Positions 15,642-24,658 of a stretch of DNA of 64,000 nucleotides are shown one piece after another. This DNA is from Actinomadura macrotermitis (GTDB lineage: Bacteria > Actinomycetota > Actinomycetes > Streptosporangiales > Streptosporangiaceae), in the NCBI RefSeq assembly GCF_009604375.1, contig NZ_WEGH01000003.1:1-64000 (forward strand), given 5' to 3'. The translations under genes were made by a program, and so were the position numbers. Positions within the stretch are counted from its first letter, which is position 1; each line of letters starts with the position of its first letter. Below the pieces are notes generated by a model that saw only the letters and a program-made list of their open reading frames with translations, searched no databases and was not told the DNA's origin.

Positions 15642-16910
15642 TCAGCCGCGGGTGTGGCCGTCCCCCGTCACCACGTACTTGGTGGAGGTGAGCTCGGGCA
15701 GTCCCATCGGGCCGCGGGCGTGCAGCTTCTGGGTGGAGATGCCGATCTCCGCGCCGAAGCCGAACTCCTCGCCGTCGGTGAAGCGGGTGGAGGCGTTCAC
15801 CATGACCGCCGCCGAGTCGACCAGCGCGACGAACCGCTTGGCGGCCGGCTGCGAGGTCGTCACGATCGCCTCGGTGTGGCCCGAGCCGTAGGCGCGGATA
15901 TGCGCGACGGCGTCCTCCAGGGAGTCCACGACGCGGGCGGCGATGTCCAGCGAGAGGTACTCGGCGCGGTAGTCGTCCTCGGTGGCCGGGACGACGTCGT
16001 CGCCGTAGGAGCGGACGCGCTCGTCGCCGTGCACCGTGACGCCCTTGGCACGCAGCGCCTCCAGCGCGCGCGGGACGAACGCGTCGGCGATGCCGGCGTG
16101 CACCAGGACCGTCTCGGCGGCGTTGCAGACCGACGGGCGCTGGGTCTTGGCGTTGACCAGGATGTCCACGGCCATGTCCAGGTCGGCGGCGGCGTCGACG
16201 TACACCGCGCAGTTGCCCACGCCGGTCTCGATCACCGGGACGGTCGACTCCTGCACCACCGAGTTGATCAGCGACGCGCCGCCGCGCGGGATCAGCACGT
16301 CCACCAGGCCGCGCGCCCGCATCAGGTGCTTGACCGACTCGCGGGAGGTGCCGGGCACCAGCTGGACCGCCTCGGCGGGGACCGCGGTGCCGCGCAGCGC
16401 GTCCTGCATGATCGCCACGAGCGCGGTGTTGGACTCGAACGCCGACGACGAGCCGCGCAGCATCGCCACGTTGCCGCTCTTCAGGCAGAGCGCGGCGGCG
16501 TCGACGGTCACGTTCGGGCGGCCCTCGTAGATGATCCCGACGACGCCGAGCGGCACCCGGATCTGCCGCAGCTCCAGCCCGTTCGGCAGCACGCTGCCGC
16601 GCACGGTCTCGCCGACCGGGTCGGGCAGCGTGGCGACCTGCCGGACGGCCGCCGCGATCGCCTCGATCCGCGCCACCGACAGGCTCAGCCGGTCGATCAT
16701 GTACTCCGAGGTGCCCGCCTCGCGCGCGCGCTCGACGTCGCCCTCGTTGGCCTTGACGATCCGCGGGGCGGCCTCCACCAGCGCGTCCGCGATCGCGTGC
16801 AGGGCCGCGTCCTTGGCGGCCCGCGGCAGCGGCGCGAGCTGCGCGGCGGCCTCCTTGGCGCGCCGCGCCACCCGCAGGAACTCCTCGCGTTCCGCGTCCT
16901 GCTCACTCAT
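15642..16910 (-). CDS. proA: glutamate-5-semialdehyde dehydrogenase
   Basis: A 422-residue ProA, which reduces glutamyl-5-phosphate in the second step of proline synthesis. Recognisable are KSGNVAMLRGSSSAFESNTA, the VLVNAKTQRPSVCNAAETVL segment carrying the catalytic cysteine (in PSVCNA), and the C-terminal EFGFGAEIGISTQKLHARGP. I choose the ATG at 16910, which has AGGAG six bases upstream, over a GTG at 16928. The start overlaps the proB stop by 8 nt, so the two kinase/dehydrogenase genes are translationally coupled. Confidence 0.96.
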   Translation of the reverse strand: MSEQDAEREEFLRVARRAKEAAAQLAPLPRAAKDAALHAIADALVEAAPRIVKANEGDVERAREAGTSEYMIDRLSLSVARIEAIAAAVRQVATLPDPVGETVRGSVLPNGLELRQIRVPLGVVGIIYEGRPNVTVDAAALCLKSGNVAMLRGSSSAFESNTALVAIMQDALRGTAVPAEAVQLVPGTSRESVKHLMRARGLVDVLIPRGGASLINSVVQESTVPVIETGVGNCAVYVDAAADLDMAVDILVNAKTQRPSVCNAAETVLVHAGIADAFVPRALEALRAKGVTVHGDERVRSYGDDVVPATEDDYRAEYLSLDIAARVVDSLEDAVAHIRAYGSGHTEAIVTTSQPAAKRFVALVDSAAVMVNASTRFTDGEEFGFGAEIGISTQKLHARGPMGLPELTSTKYVVTGDGHTRG

Positions 16911-18042
16911 CACCGGCTCCTGTTCCACTGTTGGTGAGGATCACCAGATGGTCGCGATGGATGATCTCGCGCTCGTACTCGGGGCCCAGCTCGCGGGCCA
17001 GCCAGCGGGTGGAGCGGCCCATCAGCTCCGGGATCTCCGCGGCGTCGTAGTTGACCAGGCCGCGCGCCACCACCGCGCCGTCGGACCCGCACAGGTCGAC
17101 CGGGTCGCCGGCGGCGAAGTCGCCCTGCACGCCGGTGACGCCGGCCGGCAGCAGCGAGGTGCGGCGCTGCACGATCGCCTCGACCGCGCCGTCGTCCAGC
17201 ACCACCCGGCCCTGCCCGGTGGTGGCGTGCGCCAGCCACAGGTGCCGCGACGACATGCGCCGCGCGTCCTGCGGGTGGAAGTAGGTGCCGACCGCCTCGC
17301 CCGCCAGGGCCTGCGCGGCCTGCGCGGCGTTGGTCAGCACCACCGGGACGCCCGCGATCCGGGCCGCCTCCACCTTGGTGATCATGCCGCCGGTGCCGAC
17401 CCGGCCGGACGCGCCGAGCTCCACCCCGGCCAGGTCGGCCGGGCCGCGCACCTCGTCGATGCGGCGCGCCCCGGGCTGCCGCGGGTCGCCGGTGTACAGG
17501 GCGTCCACGTCCGACAGCAGGATCAGCGCGTCGGCGCGGGTGAGGTGCGCGACGAGCGCGGCGAGCCGGTCGTTGTCGCCGAACCGGATCTCGTCGGTGG
17601 CGACGGTGTCGTTCTCGTTGACGATCGGCACCACGCCGAGCGCCAGCAGCTCGCCGAGGGTGCGCTGGGCGTTGCGGTGGTGCGAGCGCCGCATCATGTC
17701 GTCGGCGGTCAGCAGGATCTGCCCCGCGGTCAGCCCGTACCGGGCGAACGAGGAGGTGTAGCGGGCGAACAGCAGCCCCTGCCCGACGCTCGCCGCCGCC
17801 TGCTGCAGGGCCAGCTCGGACGGGCGGCCGGCCAGGCCGAGCGGGCCGAGGCCGGCCGCGATCGCGCCCGAGGACACGAAGACGACCTCGTCGCCCTCGC
17901 CGCGGCGCGCGGCCAGCACGTCCACCAGCGCGTCGATGCGGTGGGCGTCGATGGTGCCCTGCGGGGTGGTGAGCGAGGACGACCCCGCCTTCACCACGAT
18001 CCGCCTGGCCTTGGCGATCTCGGTGCGGATGCTGCTGCTCAT
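16903..18042 (-). CDS. proB: glutamate 5-kinase
   Basis: A 379-residue ProB, which phosphorylates glutamate at the start of proline synthesis. The amino-acid-kinase domain is clear (IVVKAGSSSL at the N-terminus, FVSSGAIAAGLG, and IVNENDTVATDEIRFGDNDR). A C-terminal PUA domain follows from about residue 275 (ATTGQGRVVLDDGAVEAIVQ). It is 32 bases downstream of obgE and overlaps proA, consistent with one rplU-rpmA-obgE-proB-proA transcript. Confidence 0.96.
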   Translation of the reverse strand: MSSSIRTEIAKARRIVVKAGSSSLTTPQGTIDAHRIDALVDVLAARRGEGDEVVFVSSGAIAAGLGPLGLAGRPSELALQQAAASVGQGLLFARYTSSFARYGLTAGQILLTADDMMRRSHHRNAQRTLGELLALGVVPIVNENDTVATDEIRFGDNDRLAALVAHLTRADALILLSDVDALYTGDPRQPGARRIDEVRGPADLAGVELGASGRVGTGGMITKVEAARIAGVPVVLTNAAQAAQALAGEAVGTYFHPQDARRMSSRHLWLAHATTGQGRVVLDDGAVEAIVQRRTSLLPAGVTGVQGDFAAGDPVDLCGSDGAVVARGLVNYDAAEIPELMGRSTRWLARELGPEYEREIIHRDHLVILTNSGTGAGDE

Positions 18043-18074
18043 CAGGGCTCCGGGGGGATGCGAAGAGGGGCGGG

Positions 18075-19478
18075 CTACAGGTATCCGTCCAGGCGGCGGT
18101 CGGTGCCGCGCGGGCCCGTGCCGCCCTCGGCGTCGGCGGAGATCTCCGGCTGCCAGTCGAAGACGATCGACTCCTCCTGGGTGCCGATCAGCACGGTGGC
18201 GCCCGGCTCGGCGCCCGCCTTGGCCAGCGCCTGCTCGACGCCGAGCTTGGCCAGCCGGTCGGCCAGGTACCCCACGGCCTCCTCGTTGGCGAAGTCGGTC
18301 TGGCGCAGCCAGCGCACCGGCTTGGCGCCGGTGATCAGGTACTCGTTGTCGCCGGTCCGCTTCACCTCGAACTCGGCGTCGCCGCCGACCGGGGCGGGCC
18401 GCAGCACGATCCGGGTCGGCTCGGCGGGCGGCAGCGCGGCGCGGAACTCCTCCACCATCGCCGCCATCGCGAACGACAGCTCGCGCAGGCCCTCGTGCGA
18501 GGCGGCCGACACCTCGAACACCCGCAGCCCGCGCTTCTCGAACTCGGGGCGGACCATCTCGGCCAGCTCGCGGGCGTCGGGCACGTCCACCTTGTTCAGC
18601 ACCACGATGCGGGGCCGGTCCGACAGCGGCCGGTCGCCGAGCACCCGGTCGTAGGCCTTCAGCTCGTTCTCGATCACCTCGAAGTCGCTGACCGGGTCGC
18701 GGCCGGGCTCCATCGTGGCGCAGTCCAGCACGTGCGCGAGGGTGGAGGAGCGCTCGATGTGGCGCAGGAACTCCAGGCCGAGGCCGCGGCCCTCGCTGGC
18801 GCCCTCGATCAGGCCGGGCACGTCGGCGACGGTGAAGGTGTGCTCGCCCGCGCTCACCACGCCGAGGTTGGGCACCAGGGTGGTGAACGGATAGTCGGCG
18901 ATCTTGGGCTTGGCCGCGGACAGCGCCGCGATCAGCGAGGACTTGCCCGCGCTCGGGAAGCCGACCAGCGCCACGTCGGCGACGCTCTTCAGCTCCAGCA
19001 CCACGTCGCGCTCCTCGCCGGGCTCGCCGAGCAGCGCGAACCCGGGCGCCTTGCGCTTGGCGGTGGCCAGGGCGGCGTTGCCGAGCCCGCCGTGGCCGCC
19101 CTCGGCGACGACGAACCGGGTGCCCTCGCCGACCAGGTCGGCCAGCACCTCGCCGCGGGCGTCCTTGACGACGGTGCCGTCGGGCACCGGCAGGATCACG
19201 TCGCCGCCGTTGGCGCCGGTGCGGTGCCCGCCCTGGCCCGGCCGGCCGTTGGTGGCCTTGCGGTGCGGGCGGCGGTGGTAGTCCAGCAGGCTCGCCGCGT
19301 TGGAGTCGACCTCCAGGATCACGTCGCCGCCGCGGCCGCCGTTGGCGCCGTCGGGGCCGCCGAGCGGCTTGAACTTCTCGCGGTGGACCGAGGCGCAGCC
19401 GTTGCCGCCATGCCCCGCCTGGACGTGCAGGACCACCCGGTCCACGAACTGCGCGCCGGCGCCGGCTCCAGCTGCCAC
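18075..19478 (-). CDS. obgE: GTPase Obg/CgtA
   Basis: A 467-residue ribosome-associated GTPase. The glycine-rich Obg domain is at the N-terminus (VLHVQAGHGGNGCASVHREK). The G domain has G1 GFPSAGKSS near 176, G3 DVPGLIEGASEGRGLG and G4 NKVD. A C-terminal OCT domain ends the protein, as in other actinobacterial Obg proteins. The GTG at 19478 is preferred: AGGAG lies eight bases upstream and Obg homology begins soon after (QFVDRVVLHV). A hairpin separates it from rpmA. Confidence 0.95.
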   Translation of the reverse strand: MAAGAGAGAQFVDRVVLHVQAGHGGNGCASVHREKFKPLGGPDGANGGRGGDVILEVDSNAASLLDYHRRPHRKATNGRPGQGGHRTGANGGDVILPVPDGTVVKDARGEVLADLVGEGTRFVVAEGGHGGLGNAALATAKRKAPGFALLGEPGEERDVVLELKSVADVALVGFPSAGKSSLIAALSAAKPKIADYPFTTLVPNLGVVSAGEHTFTVADVPGLIEGASEGRGLGLEFLRHIERSSTLAHVLDCATMEPGRDPVSDFEVIENELKAYDRVLGDRPLSDRPRIVVLNKVDVPDARELAEMVRPEFEKRGLRVFEVSAASHEGLRELSFAMAAMVEEFRAALPPAEPTRIVLRPAPVGGDAEFEVKRTGDNEYLITGAKPVRWLRQTDFANEEAVGYLADRLAKLGVEQALAKAGAEPGATVLIGTQEESIVFDWQPEISADAEGGTGPRGTDRRLDGYL

Positions 19479-19535
19479 GGTCTGTCTCCTCGTCTCGCTG
19501 CTGCGCTCCGCCGGAAATGTCCGGGAACAGAGCAA

Positions 19536-19562
19536 AGGGGCGGACCGGATCGGTCCGCCCCT
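19536..19562 (-). terminator. hairpin between rpmA and obgE
   Basis: A perfect 12 bp stem (aggggcggaccg and complement) with a 3-base loop, 29 bases after the rpmA stop on the minus strand. It may act as a partial terminator that lowers obgE expression relative to the ribosomal protein genes, or as an mRNA stabiliser; the sequence does not decide. Confidence 0.65.
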
Positions 19563-19590
19563 GCTACCTCTAACGTCACTGCCAGGCGGA

Positions 19591-19848
19591 TTACTCCGCC
19601 GGCGCGACGATGCTCACGGCGTTGCGGCCGCGGTACCGGCCGAACTGCACCGCGCCCGCGACGAGCGCGAACAGCGTGTCGTCGCCGCCGCGGCCCACAC
19701 CGGGACCGGGGTGGAAGTGGGTGCCGCGCTGGCGGACGATGATCTCGCCGGCGTTCACCTGCTGGCCGCCGAAGCGCTTGACACCCAGGCGCTGGGCGTT
19801 CGAGTCGCGTCCGTTACGGCTGGACGATGCGCCCTTCTTGTGTGCCAT
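19591..19848 (-). CDS. rpmA: 50S ribosomal protein L27
   Basis: An 85-residue L27. The N-terminus AHKKGASSSRNGRDSNAQRL and GGQQVNAGEIIVRQRGTHFH are diagnostic. It lies 12 bases after rplU and precedes obgE, the universal order. There is no N-terminal extension needing cleavage as in Firmicutes. Confidence 0.98.
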   Translation of the reverse strand: MAHKKGASSSRNGRDSNAQRLGVKRFGGQQVNAGEIIVRQRGTHFHPGPGVGRGGDDTLFALVAGAVQFGRYRGRNAVSIVAPAE

Positions 19849-19860
19849 GGTTCAGCTCCC

Positions 19861-20175
19861 TTACTTCCCGGCCTTGATACCGGTGATCTTGACCTCGGTG
19901 TAGGGCTGACGGTGACCCATCCGCCGCTTGTACCCGGTCTTGTTCCGGTAGTGCATGATGTTGATCTTCGGGCCCTTGACGGCGCCGAGGATCTCGGCGG
20001 TGATCTCGTACTTGGCGAGGTCGGCCGCCTTGGAGACGACGTTGTCGCCGTCGACCACCAGGAGGGCCTGGAGCTTCAGCGTGTCACCGGCCTCGCCGGA
20101 GAGCTTGTCGACGGTGAGCACGTCGTCGACGGCCACCTTCTCCTGCCTGCCGCCTGCGCGGACAATCGCGTACAC
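19861..20175 (-). CDS. rplU: 50S ribosomal protein L21
   Basis: A 104-residue L21 beginning YAIVRAGGRQEKVAVDDVL after a GTG start at 20175, which matches the usual length of 101-104 residues. The C-terminus NKTGYKRRMGHRQPYTEVKI is diagnostic. A longer reading frame upstream has no L21 homology and is rejected as start. It is first in the rplU-rpmA-obgE-proBA run. Confidence 0.97.
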   Translation of the reverse strand: MYAIVRAGGRQEKVAVDDVLTVDKLSGEAGDTLKLQALLVVDGDNVVSKAADLAKYEITAEILGAVKGPKINIMHYRNKTGYKRRMGHRQPYTEVKITGIKAGK

Positions 20176-20466
20176 CGCGGAACCCTTCAGTCTGCGCGTG
20201 CTTCCGGAGCGAACCGGTCCCACGCGTGGTTACCCAGCCCCCGGGCGGGGGCCTACCCCCGGCCGGAGCCGAGAGCGGCACACCAAAGGGAGGACCCTCT
20301 GGCGCTCTCTGCTGACCCCACCGGATCGGCGGGGGGACGCACCGGTGAACCCTGCGGGCCCCGGTGCAGGTCTGGAAGACGCGCCGATGGCGCGCCGACA
20401 GTCAAGGGTACCGGATGCCCCGTGGAGAACGCGAACCGCGTCCTGCGCGGGGCATCCGGCCCCGTG
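20176..20466 (-). promoter_or_regulatory. rplU upstream leader and promoter region
   Basis: About 290 bases between the RNase E stop and rplU, with no credible gene. It contains a TTGACT hexamer on the minus strand (20400-20405) whose expected -10 (GCGTCT, 20377-20382) is poor. It also has several C-run/G-run inverted repeats around 20235-20265. The length of the leader could allow autoregulation by the ribosomal protein, which is speculative. Confidence 0.35.
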
Positions 20467-23295
20467 CTACTCGGCCGCGACCTCGGCGGCCACCCCGGCG
20501 CGGTCGCCGGAGCCGTCGTCGCCCTTGGCCTCGGCCTTGGCCTTGGCGGGACGGCGGGTGCGGCGGCGGGCGGGACGGGCGGCGGCCTCGTCGGCGTCCT
20601 TGCCCGAGCCGGCCTCGGCGGGCGCCTCGGCGCCGTTCAGGTCGGCCGCGACCGGCTCGACGGCCTCCAGCGGCCCCGGCCCGGCGCCCGCGACCTCGGC
20701 GGCGGCGTCGGCGGCCTCCACCGCGGCCTGCGGGGCCGGCTCGTCCTGCGCCTGCTCCTTCTTGGCCGTCTCCTGCGCGGCGAGCTTGTCCTCGACGGCC
20801 TTCTCCACCTCGCCCTTGCGCTTGCGGCGGCGGTTCGAGCCGTTCTCCTTGCCGGCGGGGGCCTTGTCGGCCTTCGGCTCGACCGGCGTCAGGTGCACGT
20901 GGATGCCGCGGCCGTTGCAGGAGTCGCAGGTCTCCGAGAACGCCTCCAGCAGGCCCTGGCCCACCCGCTTGCGGGTCATCTGGACCAGGCCGAGGGAGGT
21001 GACCTCGGCGACCTGGTGCTTGGTACGGTCCCGCGACAGGCACTCCACCAGCCGGCGCAGCACCAGGTCCCGGTTGCTCTCCAGCACCATGTCGATGAAG
21101 TCGACGACGATGATGCCGCCGATGTCGCGCAGCCGGAGCTGGCGGACGATCTCCTCGGCCGCCTCCAGGTTGTTGCGGGTGACGGTCTCCTCGAGGTTGC
21201 CGCCCTGCCCGGTGAACTTGCCGGTGTTGACGTCGACGACCGTCATCGCCTCGGTGCGGTCGATGACCAGCGAGCCGCCGCTCGGCAGCCACACCTTGCG
21301 GTCCATCGCCTTGGCGATCTGCTCGTCGATCCGGTAGGCGCCGAGCACGTCGCCCTCGCCGGTCCAGCGCTCCACCCGGTCCTCCAGGTGCGGCGCGACG
21401 TACTGCACGTACTCGGCGACGGTGTCCCACGCCTCGTCGCCCTGCACGACCAGCTTGGTGAAGTCCTCGTTGAAGATGTCGCGCACGACGCGGACCGTCA
21501 GGTCCGGCTCGCCGTACAGCAGCGACGGCGCGGACGCGGTCTTCACCGTCCGCTGGATGTTGTCCCACTGCGCGGCCAGGCGCGACACGTCGCGGGCCAG
21601 CTCCTCCTCGGTGGCGCCCTCGGCGGCGGTCCGCACGATCACGCCGGCGTTCTCGGGCATGACCTTCTTCAAGATCGCCTTGAGGCGGCTGCGCTCCTTG
21701 TCGGGCAGCTTGCGGCTGATGCCGGTCATCGAGCCGTCCGGCACGTACACCAGGTAGCGGCCGGGCAGCGAGACCTGGCTGGTCAGGCGGGCGCCCTTGT
21801 GGCCGATCGGGTCCTTGGTGACCTGCACCAGCACCGACTGGCCGGACTTCAGCGCGACCTCGATGCGGCGCGGCTGGCCCTCCAGGCCGGTGGCGTCCCA
21901 GTTGACCTCGCCGGCGTACAGCACCGCGTTGCGGCCCTTGCCGATGTCGACGAAGGCCGCCTCCATCGAGGGCAGCACGTTCTGCACCTTGCCGAGGTAG
22001 ACGTTGCCCACGTACGACTGGTGGGTGGCGCGGTTGACGTAGTGCTCGACCAGCACGCCGTCCTCCAGGACGGCGATCTGGGTGCGCTCGCCCTCCTGGC
22101 GGATGACCATCTCGCGCTCGACCGACTCGCGGCGGGCCAGGAACTCGGCCTCGGTGATCACCGGCGGGCGGCGGCGGCCCTGCTCGCGGCCCTCGCGGCG
22201 GCGCTGCTTCTTGGCCTCCAGGCGGGTGGAGCCGCGCACCGACTGGACCTCGTCCTCGACGGTGCGCGAGTCGCGCACGTGCACGACGGTGTTCGGCGGG
22301 TCGTCGGGGGTGGTGCCGTCCTCGCCGGTGCCCGTCCGGCGACGGCGGCGACGGCGGCGCCGGCTGGTGCCGCCGCCCTCCTCGTCGTCGTCCTCGTCGC
22401 CCGCCTCGTCGGCCTGCTCGGCCTTCGCGGGCTCCTTGACGGGCTCCTTGGCCTCCTTGGCTTCCTTGGCCTTCGCCGGCCGGCCGCCCTTGTCGCCCTT
22501 ATCGCTCTTATCGGCCTTGGCGGGCTCCTCCGGAGCCTCCTTGGCCTCGGGCTCGTCGCCGTCCTCGGCGTCGTCCTCGCCGCCCTCGCGGCCGTTGCGG
22601 CCACGGCCGCGGCCGCCCCGGCGGCGGCGGCGCCGCGACGACGGGCGGTCGTCGGACTCGTCGTCCTCGTCGGCGGCGTCCTCGTCGGCCTCGTCGGCCT
22701 CGGGCTCGGCGGCCTTCGGCTCGTCCTTGCGGGGCTTGGCCGGCGGCGCCGCGGTCGGCTGCGGCGGCTGGAAGACGACCATGGGCGGCTGGAAGGTCAC
22801 CGAGGGCACCCCGCCGGCGGCCTCCTCGTCCTCGTCCTCGGCCGCGGGGGCCGCAGGCGGGACGGCGGGCACGGCCGGGACCGGCGGCACGGCCGGGACG
22901 CGCGGCGCCGCGGCGGCGGGCGCCGGCTCGTCGGCGGGCTCGGGCGGCGGCCCGGCGGGCGCCACGGCGCGCTTACGGGTGCGGGTGGTCTTCTTGACCA
23001 CCGGCTCGGCGGGCTCGGCCGCCTCGGTCTTGGCCTCGGTCTCGGCGGCCGGCTCGGGCTCGGCGGCCTTCTTCGCCCGCGTGGCGCGGGTCCGGGCGGG
23101 CTTCTTGGCCGGCCCGGCCTCCTCCTGCGGGGCCGGCGCGGCCAGGTCCGCCGCGGTGATCACCGCGGGGGTGTCGTCCACGTCGGGCGGCGGCCCGGCG
23201 GGGCGGCTCGCGGCGCGGCGGCGCGGCGGGCGGACGCTCTGGGCGGCCTGGTCGGTGCCTTCGGGCGTGGCCGAATCGGCTTCGTTATCAAGCAT
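20467..23295 (-). CDS. rne: ribonuclease E/G, actinobacterial long form
   Basis: A 942-residue Rne/Rng-type endoribonuclease for rRNA and mRNA processing. Residues 1 to about 390 are low-complexity, rich in Ala, Pro, Glu, Lys and Arg, and contain the arginine runs of an RNA-binding tail. The catalytic core begins near 400 with the S1 domain (ERTQIAVLEDGVLVEHYVNR). It continues through the RNase H-like and DNase I-like parts (VVDVNTGKFTGQGG, IGGIIVVDFIDM) and ends with the zinc-link CDSCNGRG near 790. A further 140-residue Ala/Glu-rich tail follows. The layout with disordered regions on both sides is that of mycobacterial and streptomycete RNase E. Confidence 0.93.
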   Translation of the reverse strand: MLDNEADSATPEGTDQAAQSVRPPRRRAASRPAGPPPDVDDTPAVITAADLAAPAPQEEAGPAKKPARTRATRAKKAAEPEPAAETEAKTEAAEPAEPVVKKTTRTRKRAVAPAGPPPEPADEPAPAAAAPRVPAVPPVPAVPAVPPAAPAAEDEDEEAAGGVPSVTFQPPMVVFQPPQPTAAPPAKPRKDEPKAAEPEADEADEDAADEDDESDDRPSSRRRRRRGGRGRGRNGREGGEDDAEDGDEPEAKEAPEEPAKADKSDKGDKGGRPAKAKEAKEAKEPVKEPAKAEQADEAGDEDDDEEGGGTSRRRRRRRRRTGTGEDGTTPDDPPNTVVHVRDSRTVEDEVQSVRGSTRLEAKKQRRREGREQGRRRPPVITEAEFLARRESVEREMVIRQEGERTQIAVLEDGVLVEHYVNRATHQSYVGNVYLGKVQNVLPSMEAAFVDIGKGRNAVLYAGEVNWDATGLEGQPRRIEVALKSGQSVLVQVTKDPIGHKGARLTSQVSLPGRYLVYVPDGSMTGISRKLPDKERSRLKAILKKVMPENAGVIVRTAAEGATEEELARDVSRLAAQWDNIQRTVKTASAPSLLYGEPDLTVRVVRDIFNEDFTKLVVQGDEAWDTVAEYVQYVAPHLEDRVERWTGEGDVLGAYRIDEQIAKAMDRKVWLPSGGSLVIDRTEAMTVVDVNTGKFTGQGGNLEETVTRNNLEAAEEIVRQLRLRDIGGIIVVDFIDMVLESNRDLVLRRLVECLSRDRTKHQVAEVTSLGLVQMTRKRVGQGLLEAFSETCDSCNGRGIHVHLTPVEPKADKAPAGKENGSNRRRKRKGEVEKAVEDKLAAQETAKKEQAQDEPAPQAAVEAADAAAEVAGAGPGPLEAVEPVAADLNGAEAPAEAGSGKDADEAAARPARRRTRRPAKAKAEAKGDDGSGDRAGVAAEVAAE

Positions 23296-23509
23296 GCGGG
23301 CAATCTCCCGTCAGGCTCCCGGGCGCAGGCCGCGCCGCCCCGCCCGCAGGCGGTCCGGCCCGGTGCGCCGCACGGGAGCGCTCCGTCAGTCGTCGGTGCC
23401 GCCACGCCCGGACAACGGTCCGGGCATGACGACGAAGTCGTCGGGGGTGCGCCCGCCGTCCCTGCGGACCGGTTCCGTGGGCGGCCAGAGGCCGCCACCG
23501 GCTTCGGCC

Positions 23510-24361
23510 CTAGCGGTGGGCGCTGACGGCATCCGTGCTCGCGGCGCCCCCGGGCTGCGGGTGCGCAGGGCCGTCCGCCGCGCCGGCGTCGTTGCCGGCC
23601 GGCGTGCCGGTCTCCCGGTCGGGATCCAGCGGATCCGCGAGACCACCGGTGGCCGCGTCCAGGGGCCCCTGCGCCAGCCTGGTCACCAAGGGCGGTGACG
23701 GCGGCGCGAGGTCGGCGACCTGGCGCAGTCCGGTGAGGATGTCGTCGGGCCGTACGGCGGGTGTGGTGTGCCGCACAACCATGCGAAGTATCGCACAAGG
23801 GGCATCCGCCGCCTCCGTGGCACGCCGGTCCAGCTCCAGGGAGGACACGGCGGACCTGGCGTCGAAGCGGCGCCGTCCCTTCTTGGTGAGGCGCTCGACC
23901 TCGACGGTCTCGGCGGCCAGGAAGGCCGCCACGGCCGCGGCGGCGTCGTCGGATGCGACACCGTCCAGCCTGATCCGCCAGTCGGACGCCTCCAGCCGGT
24001 CCGCCAGGGCGGACGGCTTTCCCGACCCCGCAGGCACGATCACGACATCCACGATGTCGAGGCCGTCCGGCAGGGCCGCGTCGAGCTCGGCTCGCACCCG
24101 CGCAGGGTCGCGGGGCTCGGTGAGCCCGAGTTCGAGGTATTCGGCCTCGCTGGCCGTCCCGGTGGCCGCCGCGCCCGTGTACGAGATCTTCGGGTGCGGT
24201 GAGAATCCGGCACTGAACGCGACAGGGATCCCGGCACGCCGGACGGCGCGTTCCACGGCCCGGGAAATGTCGCGGTGGCTGGTGAACCGCAGCCTGCCCC
24301 GCTTGGCATAGCGGACGCGCAGGCGCTGGGTCACGGGGGCCGGTGCAGGACCCTCCGGCAT
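23510..24361 (-). CDS. TIGR03936-type radical-SAM-associated protein (DUF2344)
   Basis: A 283-residue protein whose N-terminus (VRYAKRGRLRFTSHRDISRA, FSAGFSPHPKISYTGAAATG, SEAEYLELGL) matches the family found fused to, or directly beside, a TIGR03960-type radical SAM protein. Here its partner is at 41516-43438, about 17 kb away, because the accessory island lies between them. The biochemical role of the pair is unknown; an RNA or ribosome modification has been suspected. The ATG at 24361 has no clear ribosome binding site; a GTG at 24334 is equally likely. The C-terminal third is Pro/Ala-rich. Confidence 0.85.
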   Translation of the reverse strand: MPEGPAPAPVTQRLRVRYAKRGRLRFTSHRDISRAVERAVRRAGIPVAFSAGFSPHPKISYTGAAATGTASEAEYLELGLTEPRDPARVRAELDAALPDGLDIVDVVIVPAGSGKPSALADRLEASDWRIRLDGVASDDAAAAVAAFLAAETVEVERLTKKGRRRFDARSAVSSLELDRRATEAADAPCAILRMVVRHTTPAVRPDDILTGLRQVADLAPPSPPLVTRLAQGPLDAATGGLADPLDPDRETGTPAGNDAGAADGPAHPQPGGAASTDAVSAHR

Positions 24362-24658
24362 GGGAGCCAGGGCAGTAGTCCTTCCTACTCGCGTCGAGTC
24401 GAAAACGTCTCCCTATAGAGTACGGCCCCCCGGCGTGCCCGTGACCGGCACGCCGCGCCACCGCACCCACCAGGCACGACCTGGGGCGCCCCGGCCGCCG
24501 CGCGAACCCGGCGGCGGGGTAGCAGGGCACCTACCCGCGCCCCTGGGGCGCGAATCGGGGCGGACCATCAAATGAACATCCCGAAGCTCCGTGGCCTTCC
24601 CGGGAGCGGGATGCCACGGTGATCCGTCAGCCGATCACCGAAGCCGGACGGGGACCTC
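24362..24658. other. left junction of the accessory island
   Basis: Divergent 297-base region between the TIGR03936-type gene and the glycosyltransferase. It contains an 8 bp inverted repeat (cggtgatc at 24617-24624, gatcaccg at 24633-24640) that ends 18 bases before the glycosyltransferase ATG and could be an operator. I see no tRNA, integrase or direct repeat that would mark an attachment site. Confidence 0.45.

Noticed and set aside
16903..16928. GTG at 16928 as start of proA
   Set aside because: The ATG at 16910 has AGGAG at the right distance and gives the usual length.
24362..24658. Attachment site or tRNA at the island's left edge
   Set aside because: I looked for a tRNA end or direct repeat matching the right edge (41.47-41.52 kb) and found none.
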